Shown here piece after piece: positions 1 to 8,211 of a stretch of 64,000 nucleotides of DNA; positions within the stretch are counted from its first letter, which is position 1; every line of letters starts with the position of its first letter. Under the pieces are notes generated by a model, which had not been told where the DNA came from, made no database searches, and worked only from the letters and a program-made list of their open reading frames with translations. This stretch comes from Flavobacterium sp. Root186 (GTDB lineage Bacteria; Bacteroidota; Bacteroidia; Flavobacteriales; Flavobacteriaceae), in assembly GCF_001428525.1 (NCBI RefSeq), contig NZ_LMHW01000013.1, positions 249,175 through 313,174 on the forward strand, read 5' to 3'. The translations under genes were made by a program, and so were the position numbers.

Positions 1-3
1 TAT

Positions 4-1290
4 TTAACGTAATGACCTAAATGCTCCGCGAACTTCCTGCACAAACAACTGTGGCTGTTCCCAAGCAGCAAAATGTCCGCCCCTGTCTACTTCATTAAAA
101 TAAATTAAGTTTTTATAAGCACGACGTGCCCAGGATTCGGGTGATGCATAAACATCCTGAGGAAAAGTTGTAACTGCAACTGGAATTGTGATATTTTCCG
201 ATTTCATTAAACCTGCACTAATAATACTCATGTTTCTGTTTGCCCAATAAATTTGTGCTGCGGAAGAAGCTGAATTGGTTAACCAATACAGTGAAATATC
301 ATCAAGTACCTGATCTTTTGTTGGCAATTGTTGTGCATCACTGCCATAAGACCAATCAGCAAACCCGGGATGCAGAAAAATCCATGATGCAAGTCCTACC
401 GGAGAATCATTTATGCCATAACCTACTCCTTGAGGTCTGCTTTCCATCGTTGTTTTATAAATAAAACCACCGCTTTTAATTGTATTATTCAGCTGTTTAA
501 AAGCAGCCGTTTCTTTCTCAGAAAAACCTGCCGGTACTGTATTTCCTCCCAAAGCCATTGCCGCTTCGTTTGGCAGAGTTGCCGGTAAATTGCTGTGAAT
601 GCCTAAAAGTCCTTGTGGTGCTAGTAACGCCATCGATTGAACAATTCCTGCGCCCCAATCTCCTCCTTGAGCAACATAACGTTTATATCCAAGTCTGTCC
701 ATAAGAACAATCCAGGCTTTTGCGATACGCTCTGTATTCCAGCCTTCTGCTGTTGGTTTTCCAGAAAAACCAAAACCAGGCAAGGAAGGTATAATGACAT
801 CAAAAGCATCTTCTGCTTTACCGCCATAAGCTACAGGGTTGGTCAATGGTTCAATCACGCTCATAAATTCAAATACAGAACCCGGCCAGCCATGACTTAA
901 TATTAGCGGCATAGCATTTTTATTTTTTGATTTTATATGAATAAAGTGAATATCAATACCATCAATTTTAGTGATAAATTGTGGATAAGCATTCAATTTG
1001 GCTTCTGCTTTTCTCCAATCGTAAACGGTTCCCCAATATTTTGCAAGTTCTTGCATTTTAACAAGCTTTGCTCCTTGTGATGCATCATTTACTAATTCTT
1101 TCTCAGGCCACTTTGTAGCCATAATACGCTGACGAAGATCTTTTATCGCGACATCAGAAATTTGTACTTTAAAAGGCCTGATGCTTTCATCATTCTTTAC
1201 ATTTGATTTGTCTTGTGCTTCGGCAAACGTAAATTGCATTATTAATAATCCTGAAAATACTATTCGGATTATATCATTTATTCTTCTCAT
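4..1290 (-). CDS. epoxide hydrolase-like alpha/beta hydrolase, exported
   Basis: This 428-aa protein fits the epoxide hydrolase N-terminal (EHN) plus alpha/beta-hydrolase family, which hydrolyses epoxides to diols. After a hydrophobic leader (about residues 8-25, ending AEAQ) comes the EHN-type segment, residues 38-150, then the hydrolase core. Visible motifs are HGWPGS (133-138, oxyanion region), GGDWG with the candidate nucleophile Asp211, and GGHFAAWEQP with catalytic His406. The length is normal for the family. The leader suggests a periplasmic or outer-membrane location, which is less usual. It lies 12 bp downstream of the nitrilase gene on the same strand, so the two are probably cotranscribed. 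The real substrate is unknown; haloalkane dehalogenase or a related hydrolase is the alternative. Confidence 0.85.
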   Translation of the reverse strand: MRRINDIIRIVFSGLLIMQFTFAEAQDKSNVKNDESIRPFKVQISDVAIKDLRQRIMATKWPEKELVNDASQGAKLVKMQELAKYWGTVYDWRKAEAKLNAYPQFITKIDGIDIHFIHIKSKNKNAMPLILSHGWPGSVFEFMSVIEPLTNPVAYGGKAEDAFDVIIPSLPGFGFSGKPTAEGWNTERIAKAWIVLMDRLGYKRYVAQGGDWGAGIVQSMALLAPQGLLGIHSNLPATLPNEAAMALGGNTVPAGFSEKETAAFKQLNNTIKSGGFIYKTTMESRPQGVGYGINDSPVGLASWIFLHPGFADWSYGSDAQQLPTKDQVLDDISLYWLTNSASSAAQIYWANRNMSIISAGLMKSENITIPVAVTTFPQDVYASPESWARRAYKNLIYFNEVDRGGHFAAWEQPQLFVQEVRGAFRSLR

Positions 1291-1302
1291 TTTTTCTTTT
1301 TT

Positions 1303-2304
1303 TTATTCTGTTATAATCTGTATATCTGAAATGGCTGATCCATCAGATAATTTACGTTCGTGAACGTGTGAAGCCGGAGTACGGTCTATCATTAAACTAA
1401 TTAGTTCGGGGCGGCTGTAGTGTCCGCTTGCATCCATTAATCGCTTACGGGCATCTATTTGCGTAAAATCAATATCGGCAATTACCTCCCCTTCTCCAGA
1501 TCTTAGAGCTTCTCCAATGATTTGTCCGTCAGGGCCTATTATTGCTGTAAAACATCCACCCGAAATTGGGCCAATCGGACCGCCTGTATCTTTTGCAATC
1601 TGTTCCTGCTGTCCAGCATCAAGCCAGCCTGTTGCGCATACCACAAAACAAGCAGATTCAAGAGCGTGCTGACGTACATTTATTTCTGTTTGTTCGCTGA
1701 ATAAAGGACCAAAAATGGATCCCGGATACATTGCGGAGTGAATTTGTTCACCGTCGGCTATAAGCGCATATCGAAATAACGGATTATAATGTTCCCAGCA
1801 GGCAAGCTGCCCTATACGTCCGACCTTACTGTCAATTGCCTTCAGACCTGATGCGTCACCCTGCCCCCAAAGCATTTTTTCGTGATAAGTCGGGGTTAAT
1901 TTGCGGCGACGTTGTATAAGCGTTCCATCTGCATCAAAGAGCAATTGTGTATTATAAATGGTTCCTCCATCGCGTTCGTTAACACCTATAGAAACAACCA
2001 TATTGGCTTCTTTAGCAGCTTTTCCAATAGCATCTGTATCTGCAGAAGGTACAATAACAGACTCTTCTAATAGTTTTTGATGTTCTTTTCCCATTGTATA
2101 TGGTGCCTGAATAAACGAGAAATAAGGATAATACGGAATTATCGTTTCTGGAAAAGTGGCAAATTGAACTCCTTGTTTTCCAAGTTCCTGTATTTTATTG
2201 ACCACTTTTTCAACGGTTCCTTTTTTACTATATAGAACGGGGCTGATTTGTACGGCGGCAACTTTTACAATTTTGCTGTCTGCCGTATTATTTGAATTTT
2301 TCAT
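1303..2304 (-). CDS. nitrilase (carbon-nitrogen hydrolase family)
   Basis: This 333-aa protein has the complete nitrilase triad: Glu53 in FPETIIPYYP, Lys135 in RRRKLTP and Cys169 in ACWEHYNPL. The ACWEHYNP context is typical of true nitrilases, which convert nitriles to carboxylic acids and ammonia, rather than of amidases or carbamoylases. There is no signal peptide, so it should be cytoplasmic. It is followed after 12 bp by the epoxide hydrolase-like gene. Nitriles and epoxides are both xenobiotic or plant-derived electrophiles, so a shared detoxification role is plausible but inferred. A TAnnTTTG-type element (TATTTTTG, minus strand, 2359-2366) lies about 55 bp upstream of the start. Confidence 0.88.
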   Translation of the reverse strand: MKNSNNTADSKIVKVAAVQISPVLYSKKGTVEKVVNKIQELGKQGVQFATFPETIIPYYPYFSFIQAPYTMGKEHQKLLEESVIVPSADTDAIGKAAKEANMVVSIGVNERDGGTIYNTQLLFDADGTLIQRRRKLTPTYHEKMLWGQGDASGLKAIDSKVGRIGQLACWEHYNPLFRYALIADGEQIHSAMYPGSIFGPLFSEQTEINVRQHALESACFVVCATGWLDAGQQEQIAKDTGGPIGPISGGCFTAIIGPDGQIIGEALRSGEGEVIADIDFTQIDARKRLMDASGHYSRPELISLMIDRTPASHVHERKLSDGSAISDIQIITE

Positions 2305-2343
2305 TTTAAAAATATTACGTTAATAATATTTGGGGCTGATTAT

Positions 2344-2399
2344 AACCATCAGTCTTTTCAAAAATATATTTTGAGTTATTTGATAAAGAACTGATGGTT
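2344..2399. other. long-loop inverted repeat between ohr and nitrilase genes
   Basis: AACCATCAG (from 2344) pairs with CTGATGGTT followed by a T run. The loop is about 38 bases and contains the near-palindrome TCAAAA-N5-TTTTGA and a possible minus-strand -7 element. The T run follows on the plus strand although both flanking genes are minus, so this is not a convincing terminator for either. It may be a regulatory structure in the nitrilase leader. Confidence 0.3.
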
Positions 2400-2426
2400 T
2401 TTTAGCTTAATTTTTGAAACTTTTAT

Positions 2427-2855
2427 TTATAAAATATTAGTTTCAACTTTTATACCTCCTGTTAGCGCTTTAGAATAAGGACAGATAAGATGCGCCGCTT
2501 CTGCAATTGCTTTTGCTGTTTCACGCTCTATTCCCGGAAGGGTAATATTAAGACGTGCCTGTAAAGTATATCCTTCTGTTTCAGACAATACTAAATCTAT
2601 TTCAGTATGAATGCTTGAGTCTGCAGGAAGTTTTAAATTTAGGTTTGCTGCAGATTTGCTCATTGCTCCTAAAAAACATGCTGACCAACCTGCTGCAAGC
2701 AGTTGTTCTGGATTAGTGCCTTCTCCTTTTGCTCCCGGTGAAGTAAGCTTAATGTCTAAACGTCCGTCTGAGCTTTTTGAAAAGCCTTCACGTCCACCTG
2801 TAGTTATTGTTGATCCACTGTAAACTACTTTTCCTTGTTGAATTGAATTTTCCAT
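2427..2855 (-). CDS. ohr: organic hydroperoxide resistance protein (Ohr/OsmC family)
   Basis: From the chosen start this is a 142-aa protein of the usual Ohr length. Ohr is a thiol peroxidase that reduces organic hydroperoxides in the cytoplasm. The two redox cysteines are Cys60 in GWSACFLGAM and Cys125 in LICPYSKA; the second motif is diagnostic for Ohr over OsmC. The frame stays open upstream to 2927, but the extra 24 residues have no family match and overlap a good -7 promoter element (2906-2913), so the ATG at 2853-2855 is preferred. No adjacent MarR-type ohrR gene is seen, so regulation is not visible here. Confidence 0.93.
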   Translation of the reverse strand: MENSIQQGKVVYSGSTITTGGREGFSKSSDGRLDIKLTSPGAKGEGTNPEQLLAAGWSACFLGAMSKSAANLNLKLPADSSIHTEIDLVLSETEGYTLQARLNITLPGIERETAKAIAEAAHLICPYSKALTGGIKVETNIL

Positions 2856-2905
2856 TTGATTAAAAATTTTAGTTATAAATATGAAATGATTTCTAATTTC
2901 CTGGT

Positions 2906-2913
2906 CAAAGGTA
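2906..2913 (-). promoter_or_regulatory. -7 promoter element (TACCTTTG) for ohr
   Basis: On the minus strand this reads TACCTTTG, matching the Bacteroidota -7 consensus TAnnTTTG. It lies about 50 bp upstream of the ATG at 2855 and supports that start. A TTG at a clean 17-20 bp spacing is not obvious. Confidence 0.6.
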
Positions 2914-3349
2914 GAATAGGTATACATCCTTAGAAATTACAAACAATGCGAATCGTGCGAAATAAAGCCTGAAGTGGACATTTGTAAATGTGAAAAATTT
3001 ACTGAGCTGTATTATTCAATGAATAGGTAAAACCATGCTTCATTAAAAAATAAATACAGACAGATTTGGAAAGATTAAACTTTTGTAATCTAAGGTGTTA
3101 AAGGGGTTTTTACAGAAGGGGCAGCTAATAGTTTTAAAACTATAAAGGTTCGATGTATTAATACTTTATATATTAATAAACGTATGGGGAGTGATTTTGT
3201 ATAAAGTTACTAAATTAAACTGGTTATCAACAACTAAACAGTTGAACGAAAAGAACAAACACAGACTATCACCAGGCTTTTTCATAGAATAGTAATAATA
3301 TATGTTTAAGGATTAGATTTGCACGGTCATCGCTGCGATTAAATCTAAA
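2914..3349. other. about 430-bp region without a recognisable gene
   Basis: No convincing coding frame is visible. The stretch is AT-rich and contains a perfect 16-bp palindrome, ATAGTTTTAAAACTAT, at 3128-3143. Near 3313-3348 there is an inverted repeat (TTAGATTT and AAATCTAA) just past the stop of the minus-strand lipoprotein gene at 3350, which may act as a weak terminator. Nothing else is identified. Confidence 0.5.
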
Positions 3350-3865
3350 TTAAGGCAATGATACATATTCTTTGTATTCCATTTTATTATCGCTGTTTTT
3401 ATAAAAAACATAAGTGTCTTCACCTCCTTGATAAAAGAGGTTTATTTTTAATGTATCCTGTTGAACCCAGCTGTAGGTAACGTCTGCATCGGGAGCTTTC
3501 CATTCCTGATTTTTCTGTGGTAATTTTTTCAATAAATTCTTTTTCACATAATCTGGTGACTCATTATAAAATATTTCATAAGCGCCATCAAATGTAGTTT
3601 CATTGCATACACAGGTTTTATTTAGAGGATCGTCATATCTTGACATACCATTGTCGTTTTCTTTGCATTTGAAAAGAAGTTCGTGAAGTTTTTTAGTCTT
3701 CTCAACCTGCACTGTACTCCCCGTATCTTTATCCTTTTTTAAAAGATCTTCTGAATTGCTGCTATTATCGTTTTTTGAATCTAACGATTTATTCTCATCA
3801 TTTTGATGCTTGCAGCTTATTAATAGTAATGCAAATAGTAGTAAAAACAGTACTTTTTTAATCAT
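3350..3865 (-). CDS. hypothetical lipoprotein
   Basis: Unrecognised 171-aa lipoprotein. From the ATG at 3865 it has a short basic N-terminus, a hydrophobic stretch and a lipobox LLISC with Cys18, followed by a Ser/Asn/Lys/Asp-rich tether (about residues 19-50) typical of surface or periplasmic Bacteroidota lipoproteins. The folded part contains Cys residues (LLFKCKEN and KTCVCNE) that could form a disulfide. A further in-frame ATG gives a start at 3889, eight residues earlier, but the later one fits the signal peptide better. Either start overlaps the end of the upstream gene (stop at 3858), so translational coupling in one operon is likely. Confidence 0.8.
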   Translation of the reverse strand: MIKKVLFLLLFALLLISCKHQNDENKSLDSKNDNSSNSEDLLKKDKDTGSTVQVEKTKKLHELLFKCKENDNGMSRYDDPLNKTCVCNETTFDGAYEIFYNESPDYVKKNLLKKLPQKNQEWKAPDADVTYSWVQQDTLKINLFYQGGEDTYVFYKNSDNKMEYKEYVSLP

Positions 3866-4304
3866 TTTTATTATCAGTTTTATCTTCAAAAGTTACTTTT
3901 CCATAATTTATTTTTTCCATCTCATACATAAAAGGCAGATGAGAATCAGCTATCCATTCTCCATTTTTAAAAATAAAAGATAAATGTCTTCTAATAGAGT
4001 TTTCAGGAGTAAAAATTTGAAGATTATCTTCTTCATTGGGTTGATAATCAAAATCAAAACAATTTTTAGTGTTAAGATCAAAAAGCATTCTTTCATTTGT
4101 CAAATCTTCTGATAAAGTTTCGTCTGGCATATACCCCATTCCATCCATTGTAGTTTTACTGAAGCCTAAGCATTTTTCTAATGTCCAGGTAAAATCGTTA
4201 CGCCTTTTATTTTTATTTTTTCGGGAATTCTTGTGATGAATAATGGTCTTCATTCCACTTGGAACGCAGGTACAAAGTTTAATTTCTTTTCCGCTTTGGC
4301 ACAT
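3858..4304 (-). CDS. hypothetical protein in lipoprotein operon
   Basis: Unrecognised 148-aa protein. Unlike its neighbours it has no signal peptide or lipobox: the N-terminus is Cys-containing and then strongly basic (KNSRKNKNKRR, about residues 26-36). The rest is mixed and acidic, with a C-terminal segment (LSFIFKNGEWIADSHLPFMYE) of beta-sheet character. The stop of the upstream gene is 11 bp before this start and the downstream lipoprotein start lies inside its last codons, so it sits in the operon. It could be a 5'-truncated former lipoprotein; no intact upstream exported leader is visible in its frame. Confidence 0.65.
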   Translation of the reverse strand: MCQSGKEIKLCTCVPSGMKTIIHHKNSRKNKNKRRNDFTWTLEKCLGFSKTTMDGMGYMPDETLSEDLTNERMLFDLNTKNCFDFDYQPNEEDNLQIFTPENSIRRHLSFIFKNGEWIADSHLPFMYEMEKINYGKVTFEDKTDNKND

Positions 4305-4315
4305 AGCTTTTGATA

Positions 4316-4939
4316 TTATTTTGTCTTTTTAAATGTTTTATCATCTAAACCTGAATCAGATTTTAGTATTAATTCGTTAGAATTCTTTATTTCAAAAATT
4401 AACTCTCTGGCAACACCCATTTCTGTTATTTCCCATTTTTTATTTCCGTTTTCCAAAGCTTCTTTGGTTGATGTAATAACTGGTAAAACCGGGTTTTCTA
4501 ATATATCTGAAGCATCTAACTCTATATTTACCTTTAATGAATTCTCTTCCAATGGCTCAACCTGAACATTTGCAACAAAATAACCAGGTTCATAGCCTTC
4601 TCTGACCTCATCAAATAAATCTGTATTGCCGTAAAATAATCCGGTTAGTGCTTTCTCAACAATTTCTCCTTTTTCATTTTTCTCTTCCCACGCATATCCT
4701 TCAAAATCAGTAATACTATTAGTATCCACTTTTTTCAAAATTAAAAAAAGACTTTCCTTTGGATTTGCTGCATTTATATATTCGTATTGACCTATGAAAT
4801 TACCTAGCTGATCTTTATTGATCGGTTGAACTTTATCTTTAATTTCTTTTGGTGTAATTTCTTTTGTTTCTTTCTTTGGCCCTTTACAGGCGCATATTGA
4901 AAGAAATAGAAAACAAATCATTATTCTGACTTTTATCAT
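4316..4939 (-). CDS. hypothetical lipoprotein
   Basis: Unrecognised 207-aa protein with a signal peptide ending in lipobox SICAC (Cys18), then a Lys/Glu-rich tether (about residues 19-40). The body carries short beta-strand-like segments (FIGQYEYINAANPKESLFLILKK, WEITEMGVARELIFEIKNSNELIL) that resemble small beta-barrel or lipocalin-like lipoproteins, but no family can be named. It overlaps the upstream lipoprotein gene by 4 bp (ATGA-type overlap at 4936-4939), a strong sign of translational coupling. Confidence 0.8.
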   Translation of the reverse strand: MIKVRIMICFLFLSICACKGPKKETKEITPKEIKDKVQPINKDQLGNFIGQYEYINAANPKESLFLILKKVDTNSITDFEGYAWEEKNEKGEIVEKALTGLFYGNTDLFDEVREGYEPGYFVANVQVEPLEENSLKVNIELDASDILENPVLPVITSTKEALENGNKKWEITEMGVARELIFEIKNSNELILKSDSGLDDKTFKKTK

Positions 4940-5904
4940 TCTTTATCCATTTTTATCCAATCATTGATAGTTCCTTCGCCGCCAATTCCTTTAATAAAAA
5001 ACTCATCTTCTTCTTTTTTTATTAAATAAACAGGACTTAATTTTTTGCAGCGATCATCTTCTCTATCATAATACAATTCTAAAATAGTATCATTCTGTAT
5101 TCCTTTATACTCGCCTTCGCAAACAAAATCTCCTCTAAAAGCTTCATATTTTAAATCAATTTTATTTTCTGTAATGGTAAAATAATAAGTTGTATGACCT
5201 TGTCCATCATTAGTATATTCTCCGTCTGCTTCAGCTTTAAATTTACCTTGAAATTCTTCTGCAATTGATTTACTATCTTTTAATTTATAAGATAATAATA
5301 TGTCCGTAAAAAGTTCTATTCCTTCTTTTTGGATATTTCTGCTGAAAAGCCTTTTTATCAAAACCCATTTGTTATTTTCATATACATAAAAATAATTATA
5401 AGCATCGTCTTTCAGTTTAAAATCTCCTAAATCACAATCAAAACACTCTGTCATTGCTTCTGTAGGTAGAAAATTAACAAGAATGTAATAATCATTTGAT
5501 TCCCGTTTTAAAACTTCATCTGCCCGATCACTTAACAGTTTGATATTCTTATTATTACCCTTAAATTGAGCAAAAAAACCAGTTGAGTTATCGGTATCCC
5601 AATAATCCCGAGTTAATCTTGATTTTCCAACATAGGTAACAGTAAATGACCCTAAATTTTCATCAAAAAAATAATATGAAGGAAATGAAGGCGAATTGCC
5701 CTGGAATTCAAAACCGTACGTTTTATATTTTTCATCCAAAAAATCGACAGGAGCTGTTGTATAATCTTTATATACCGTTGCAGGAATTTTAACCTCATCA
5801 TTTTTTTGAGTTTTTACAGCTGTTTTATTACGAACTTCTTTCGTTTCATTTTTACAACTATTCAATAAAAATAAAAGAGCAAATAGCTTTATACAATTCT
5901 TCAT
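4936..5904 (-). CDS. hypothetical lipoprotein with C-terminal beta-rich domain
   Basis: A 322-aa protein from the preferred ATG at 5904, which gives a normal lipoprotein leader (MKNCIKLFALLFLLNSC, Cys17). An alternative start ten codons upstream overlaps the previous gene. The last ~100 residues (GKFKAEADGEYTNDGQGH onward) look like the small beta-barrel, lipocalin-like domain of several uncharacterised Bacteroidota lipoproteins, with an internal Cys pair (FVCEGEY and DRCKKL). A CFDCD motif lies mid-protein. Function unknown. It sits between two other lipoprotein genes with overlapping or nearly abutting ends. Confidence 0.8.
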   Translation of the reverse strand: MKNCIKLFALLFLLNSCKNETKEVRNKTAVKTQKNDEVKIPATVYKDYTTAPVDFLDEKYKTYGFEFQGNSPSFPSYYFFDENLGSFTVTYVGKSRLTRDYWDTDNSTGFFAQFKGNNKNIKLLSDRADEVLKRESNDYYILVNFLPTEAMTECFDCDLGDFKLKDDAYNYFYVYENNKWVLIKRLFSRNIQKEGIELFTDILLSYKLKDSKSIAEEFQGKFKAEADGEYTNDGQGHTTYYFTITENKIDLKYEAFRGDFVCEGEYKGIQNDTILELYYDREDDRCKKLSPVYLIKKEEDEFFIKGIGGEGTINDWIKMDKE

Positions 5905-5926
5905 ATTTAAAAATAAACTTTTTGAA

Positions 5927-6955
5927 TTAATCACCTATTGAAGCAAATGCTGCAATTTCTTTTAAATCTATATAATACTCTCCTGCTATATCCGAAGTTT
6001 CATCTTCTTCTATATAGATTTTTACAAAATATCTTTTTTTGCCTTCTTTTTTTACAATTTTAAACTCTCTCAAATAATAAAAAAGTATTGCATGATCATT
6101 AAATGAAACAGGCTCAAAATTATTCAAACTATATAATAGTATCTTAACATTTTTCTCTAAATTCAGTTCGCCTTGATCAATCAAAATTGCTTGTTTTTTG
6201 TAATCGAAATTATCAAAAGGTTTTACAAAATTATCATTGTCAATTTTTGCAAATAAAAGATCTGTATTGAATAAATTCATGGCATAATTAAACTCCTCAG
6301 TTTCATAGTACTCTGATAATTTGCTGGAATTTTTAGCAACTTCGTAGGTTGTTTTCTTATTATAACATTCTAAATAAGATTTATTTTGCTCTGTGAAAAA
6401 AGTACCAATCAGGAAATTATTTCTGTCAATTGTAACGTATGAATAAAAATTTGGCCCGCCAGAATTATAATCTTCTTGGGTCATTTCTATATCATGATTT
6501 TTATAGGTTTCATAACTAGGTTTATAATAGGATACTTCTTTTATAAATCGTATTTTATTGTCTTTTACAAAATAATGAACTGTATCGTATTTCGTAGGAA
6601 AGTTAAGGGTTCTGGCTTCTTTTAACCCCATTAAACAATAGCAGTCTTTTGTAAAATAACTGTTATAGTTTTCTTTTTTAGAAAGTAATTCTAAATCTGA
6701 ACCGGAAACGTATAATTCTTGATTTTTATAGAGAATTTTAGAAACTCCTTTTATACTGTCGAAAGAAATAACTTCAATTTTTGCAGCATAATTTAAATGA
6801 TCTGTTTTTTGAGATAAATCATTATTAGCAAATAAATCTGTTCCTTCAAAATTTGCTACAATTCCCGGAGAAGTTTTAATGTTTGTCTCACTTTCCTTTC
6901 TACACGAAATAACAGCAATTGAAATAAGAAACAAACAGAGTATTTTTTTTATCAC
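5927..6955 (-). CDS. hypothetical lipoprotein, first gene of the operon
   Basis: Unrecognised 342-aa lipoprotein: signal peptide with lipobox AVISC (Cys18), then a body that starts with a possible SH3-like segment (VANFEGTDLFANNDLSQK to LYVSGSDLELL, residues ~32-92). It contains a KDCYCLMG motif with two Cys and is rich in Tyr, Asn and Lys. It is the first of five minus-strand genes and faces the plus-strand lipoprotein gene at 7075 across a ~120-bp intergenic region, so both probably have promoters there. Confidence 0.8.
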   Translation of the reverse strand: MIKKILCLFLISIAVISCRKESETNIKTSPGIVANFEGTDLFANNDLSQKTDHLNYAAKIEVISFDSIKGVSKILYKNQELYVSGSDLELLSKKENYNSYFTKDCYCLMGLKEARTLNFPTKYDTVHYFVKDNKIRFIKEVSYYKPSYETYKNHDIEMTQEDYNSGGPNFYSYVTIDRNNFLIGTFFTEQNKSYLECYNKKTTYEVAKNSSKLSEYYETEEFNYAMNLFNTDLLFAKIDNDNFVKPFDNFDYKKQAILIDQGELNLEKNVKILLYSLNNFEPVSFNDHAILFYYLREFKIVKKEGKKRYFVKIYIEEDETSDIAGEYYIDLKEIAAFASIGD

Positions 6956-7074
6956 GTTTTGTTTTTCAGTAAATCTAGCAAATTTTATTTACCAATGAAA
7001 AGACATTCTATAGGATATTTTTTAATTCTAAAATAATTTTTATCTTGCCGATAACCTAAAACCTGAAAACTAAA

Positions 7075-8103
7075 TTGAGCGCCATTAATACCAAACTAGC
7101 CATAATTCTTTTATCTTCTATTATGCTGCATTCTTGCAAGAAAGAGGAAAAAATTTCGAATCAAAAAGTAAACAAGGAAAATATACAATCAAAGATTAAA
7201 GAAGATAATGACGAAACAGTAAGAACGGTAACTTTATTTTCTTTTAACAATGAGAATAATACTGAAGTGATTAAAATATCTGGCAGCGATGCTGGCGATG
7301 AAGATGATTTTTATCTTGGCGGTGCAAAAAATATAATAATAGCTTCAAAGTATAAAAAAAATCTTGAATTGATTAAAAATGATACTTTGGTAATTAGTGA
7401 ATATAATCATGTCGTAATCGACCCAAAATACACTTTAAGAAAAAAAATTCAAGGCGTAGATTATTTTCTATTTGCGATAAAAGAATCTCCTTTAGGAAAC
7501 GGTGATCCCGAAATATACCTAAGTTTTATTATGCTAAATACGAATAGTCTAAAATTTTATGCCTTAAAATATATAGGAGAATATACTTTAAGATCGGGAG
7601 AGTTTGTTGATGGTGAATTTACAAAAGATAAAATCTTGGAATCTAACACTGCAGTCTACAATGAATTATATCAATTTGGTGCTAAAAGTAAATGGATTTA
7701 CAAACCAACTGAAGAAGAAAAAGACATCAATTTTTATAAGAATTTTGAAGAAAAATGGAATGAAGACAATTATCCCGAGGGAAAAGAAAGTTCTTACCCA
7801 ACTATTGTAAAAAGCACTTATTATGGTGAAAATTTATTTGAATTTAATGGTGAATATGATAAAGATCAAGTAATTGAAAATAACGATTTTAAGATTGTTT
7901 CCTATTTTCGAAACAACATTATAGGATATGATAAAAACAAAAAATTATATTTCCCAATTGCTGTAGAATCTTGTCATGTTGGATGTGATAAGGAAATAAA
8001 ATTTATATCTGAAAATGAGATTGAAATTTCACACGAAACGGATTCAGAACGACCTGATATTATTAATTTGAGTAATATTGAATTCGCAAATAACCAGTTT
8101 TAA
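7075..8103 (+). CDS. hypothetical lipoprotein, TTG start
   Basis: Unrecognised 342-aa lipoprotein. The only start giving a complete leader is TTG at 7075-7077, followed by SAINTKLAIILLSSIMLHSC, with the lipobox Cys at 21; the next ATG would leave only a few residues before the Cys. A Lys/Glu/Asn-rich tether follows to about residue 50. The body is acidic and aromatic, with a CHVGCD motif near the C-terminus that could form a disulfide or bind a metal. It is divergent from the five-gene lipoprotein operon and similar to it in composition. A degenerate -7 element (TATCTTGC) lies ~30 bp upstream. Confidence 0.75.
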   Translation: MSAINTKLAIILLSSIMLHSCKKEEKISNQKVNKENIQSKIKEDNDETVRTVTLFSFNNENNTEVIKISGSDAGDEDDFYLGGAKNIIIASKYKKNLELIKNDTLVISEYNHVVIDPKYTLRKKIQGVDYFLFAIKESPLGNGDPEIYLSFIMLNTNSLKFYALKYIGEYTLRSGEFVDGEFTKDKILESNTAVYNELYQFGAKSKWIYKPTEEEKDINFYKNFEEKWNEDNYPEGKESSYPTIVKSTYYGENLFEFNGEYDKDQVIENNDFKIVSYFRNNIIGYDKNKKLYFPIAVESCHVGCDKEIKFISENEIEISHETDSERPDIINLSNIEFANNQF

Positions 8104-8143
8104 TATCATTTAAATACTGCTAATTAATTGAAATAGTACCATA

Positions 8144-8181
8144 AAAAAACATCTGACACTAAATTTCTTTAATGCCAGATG
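8144..8181 (-). terminator. intrinsic terminator after DUF4249 gene
   Basis: CATCTGaCA pairs with TGcCAGATG. On the minus strand the stem is followed by a run of T, as expected for a terminator of the minus-strand gene ending at 8212. The plus-strand lipoprotein gene ends at 8103 and might use the same hairpin less efficiently. Confidence 0.6.
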
Positions 8182-8211
8182 CTAGCGTACAAATCAACCT
8201 AATTAAAATCT

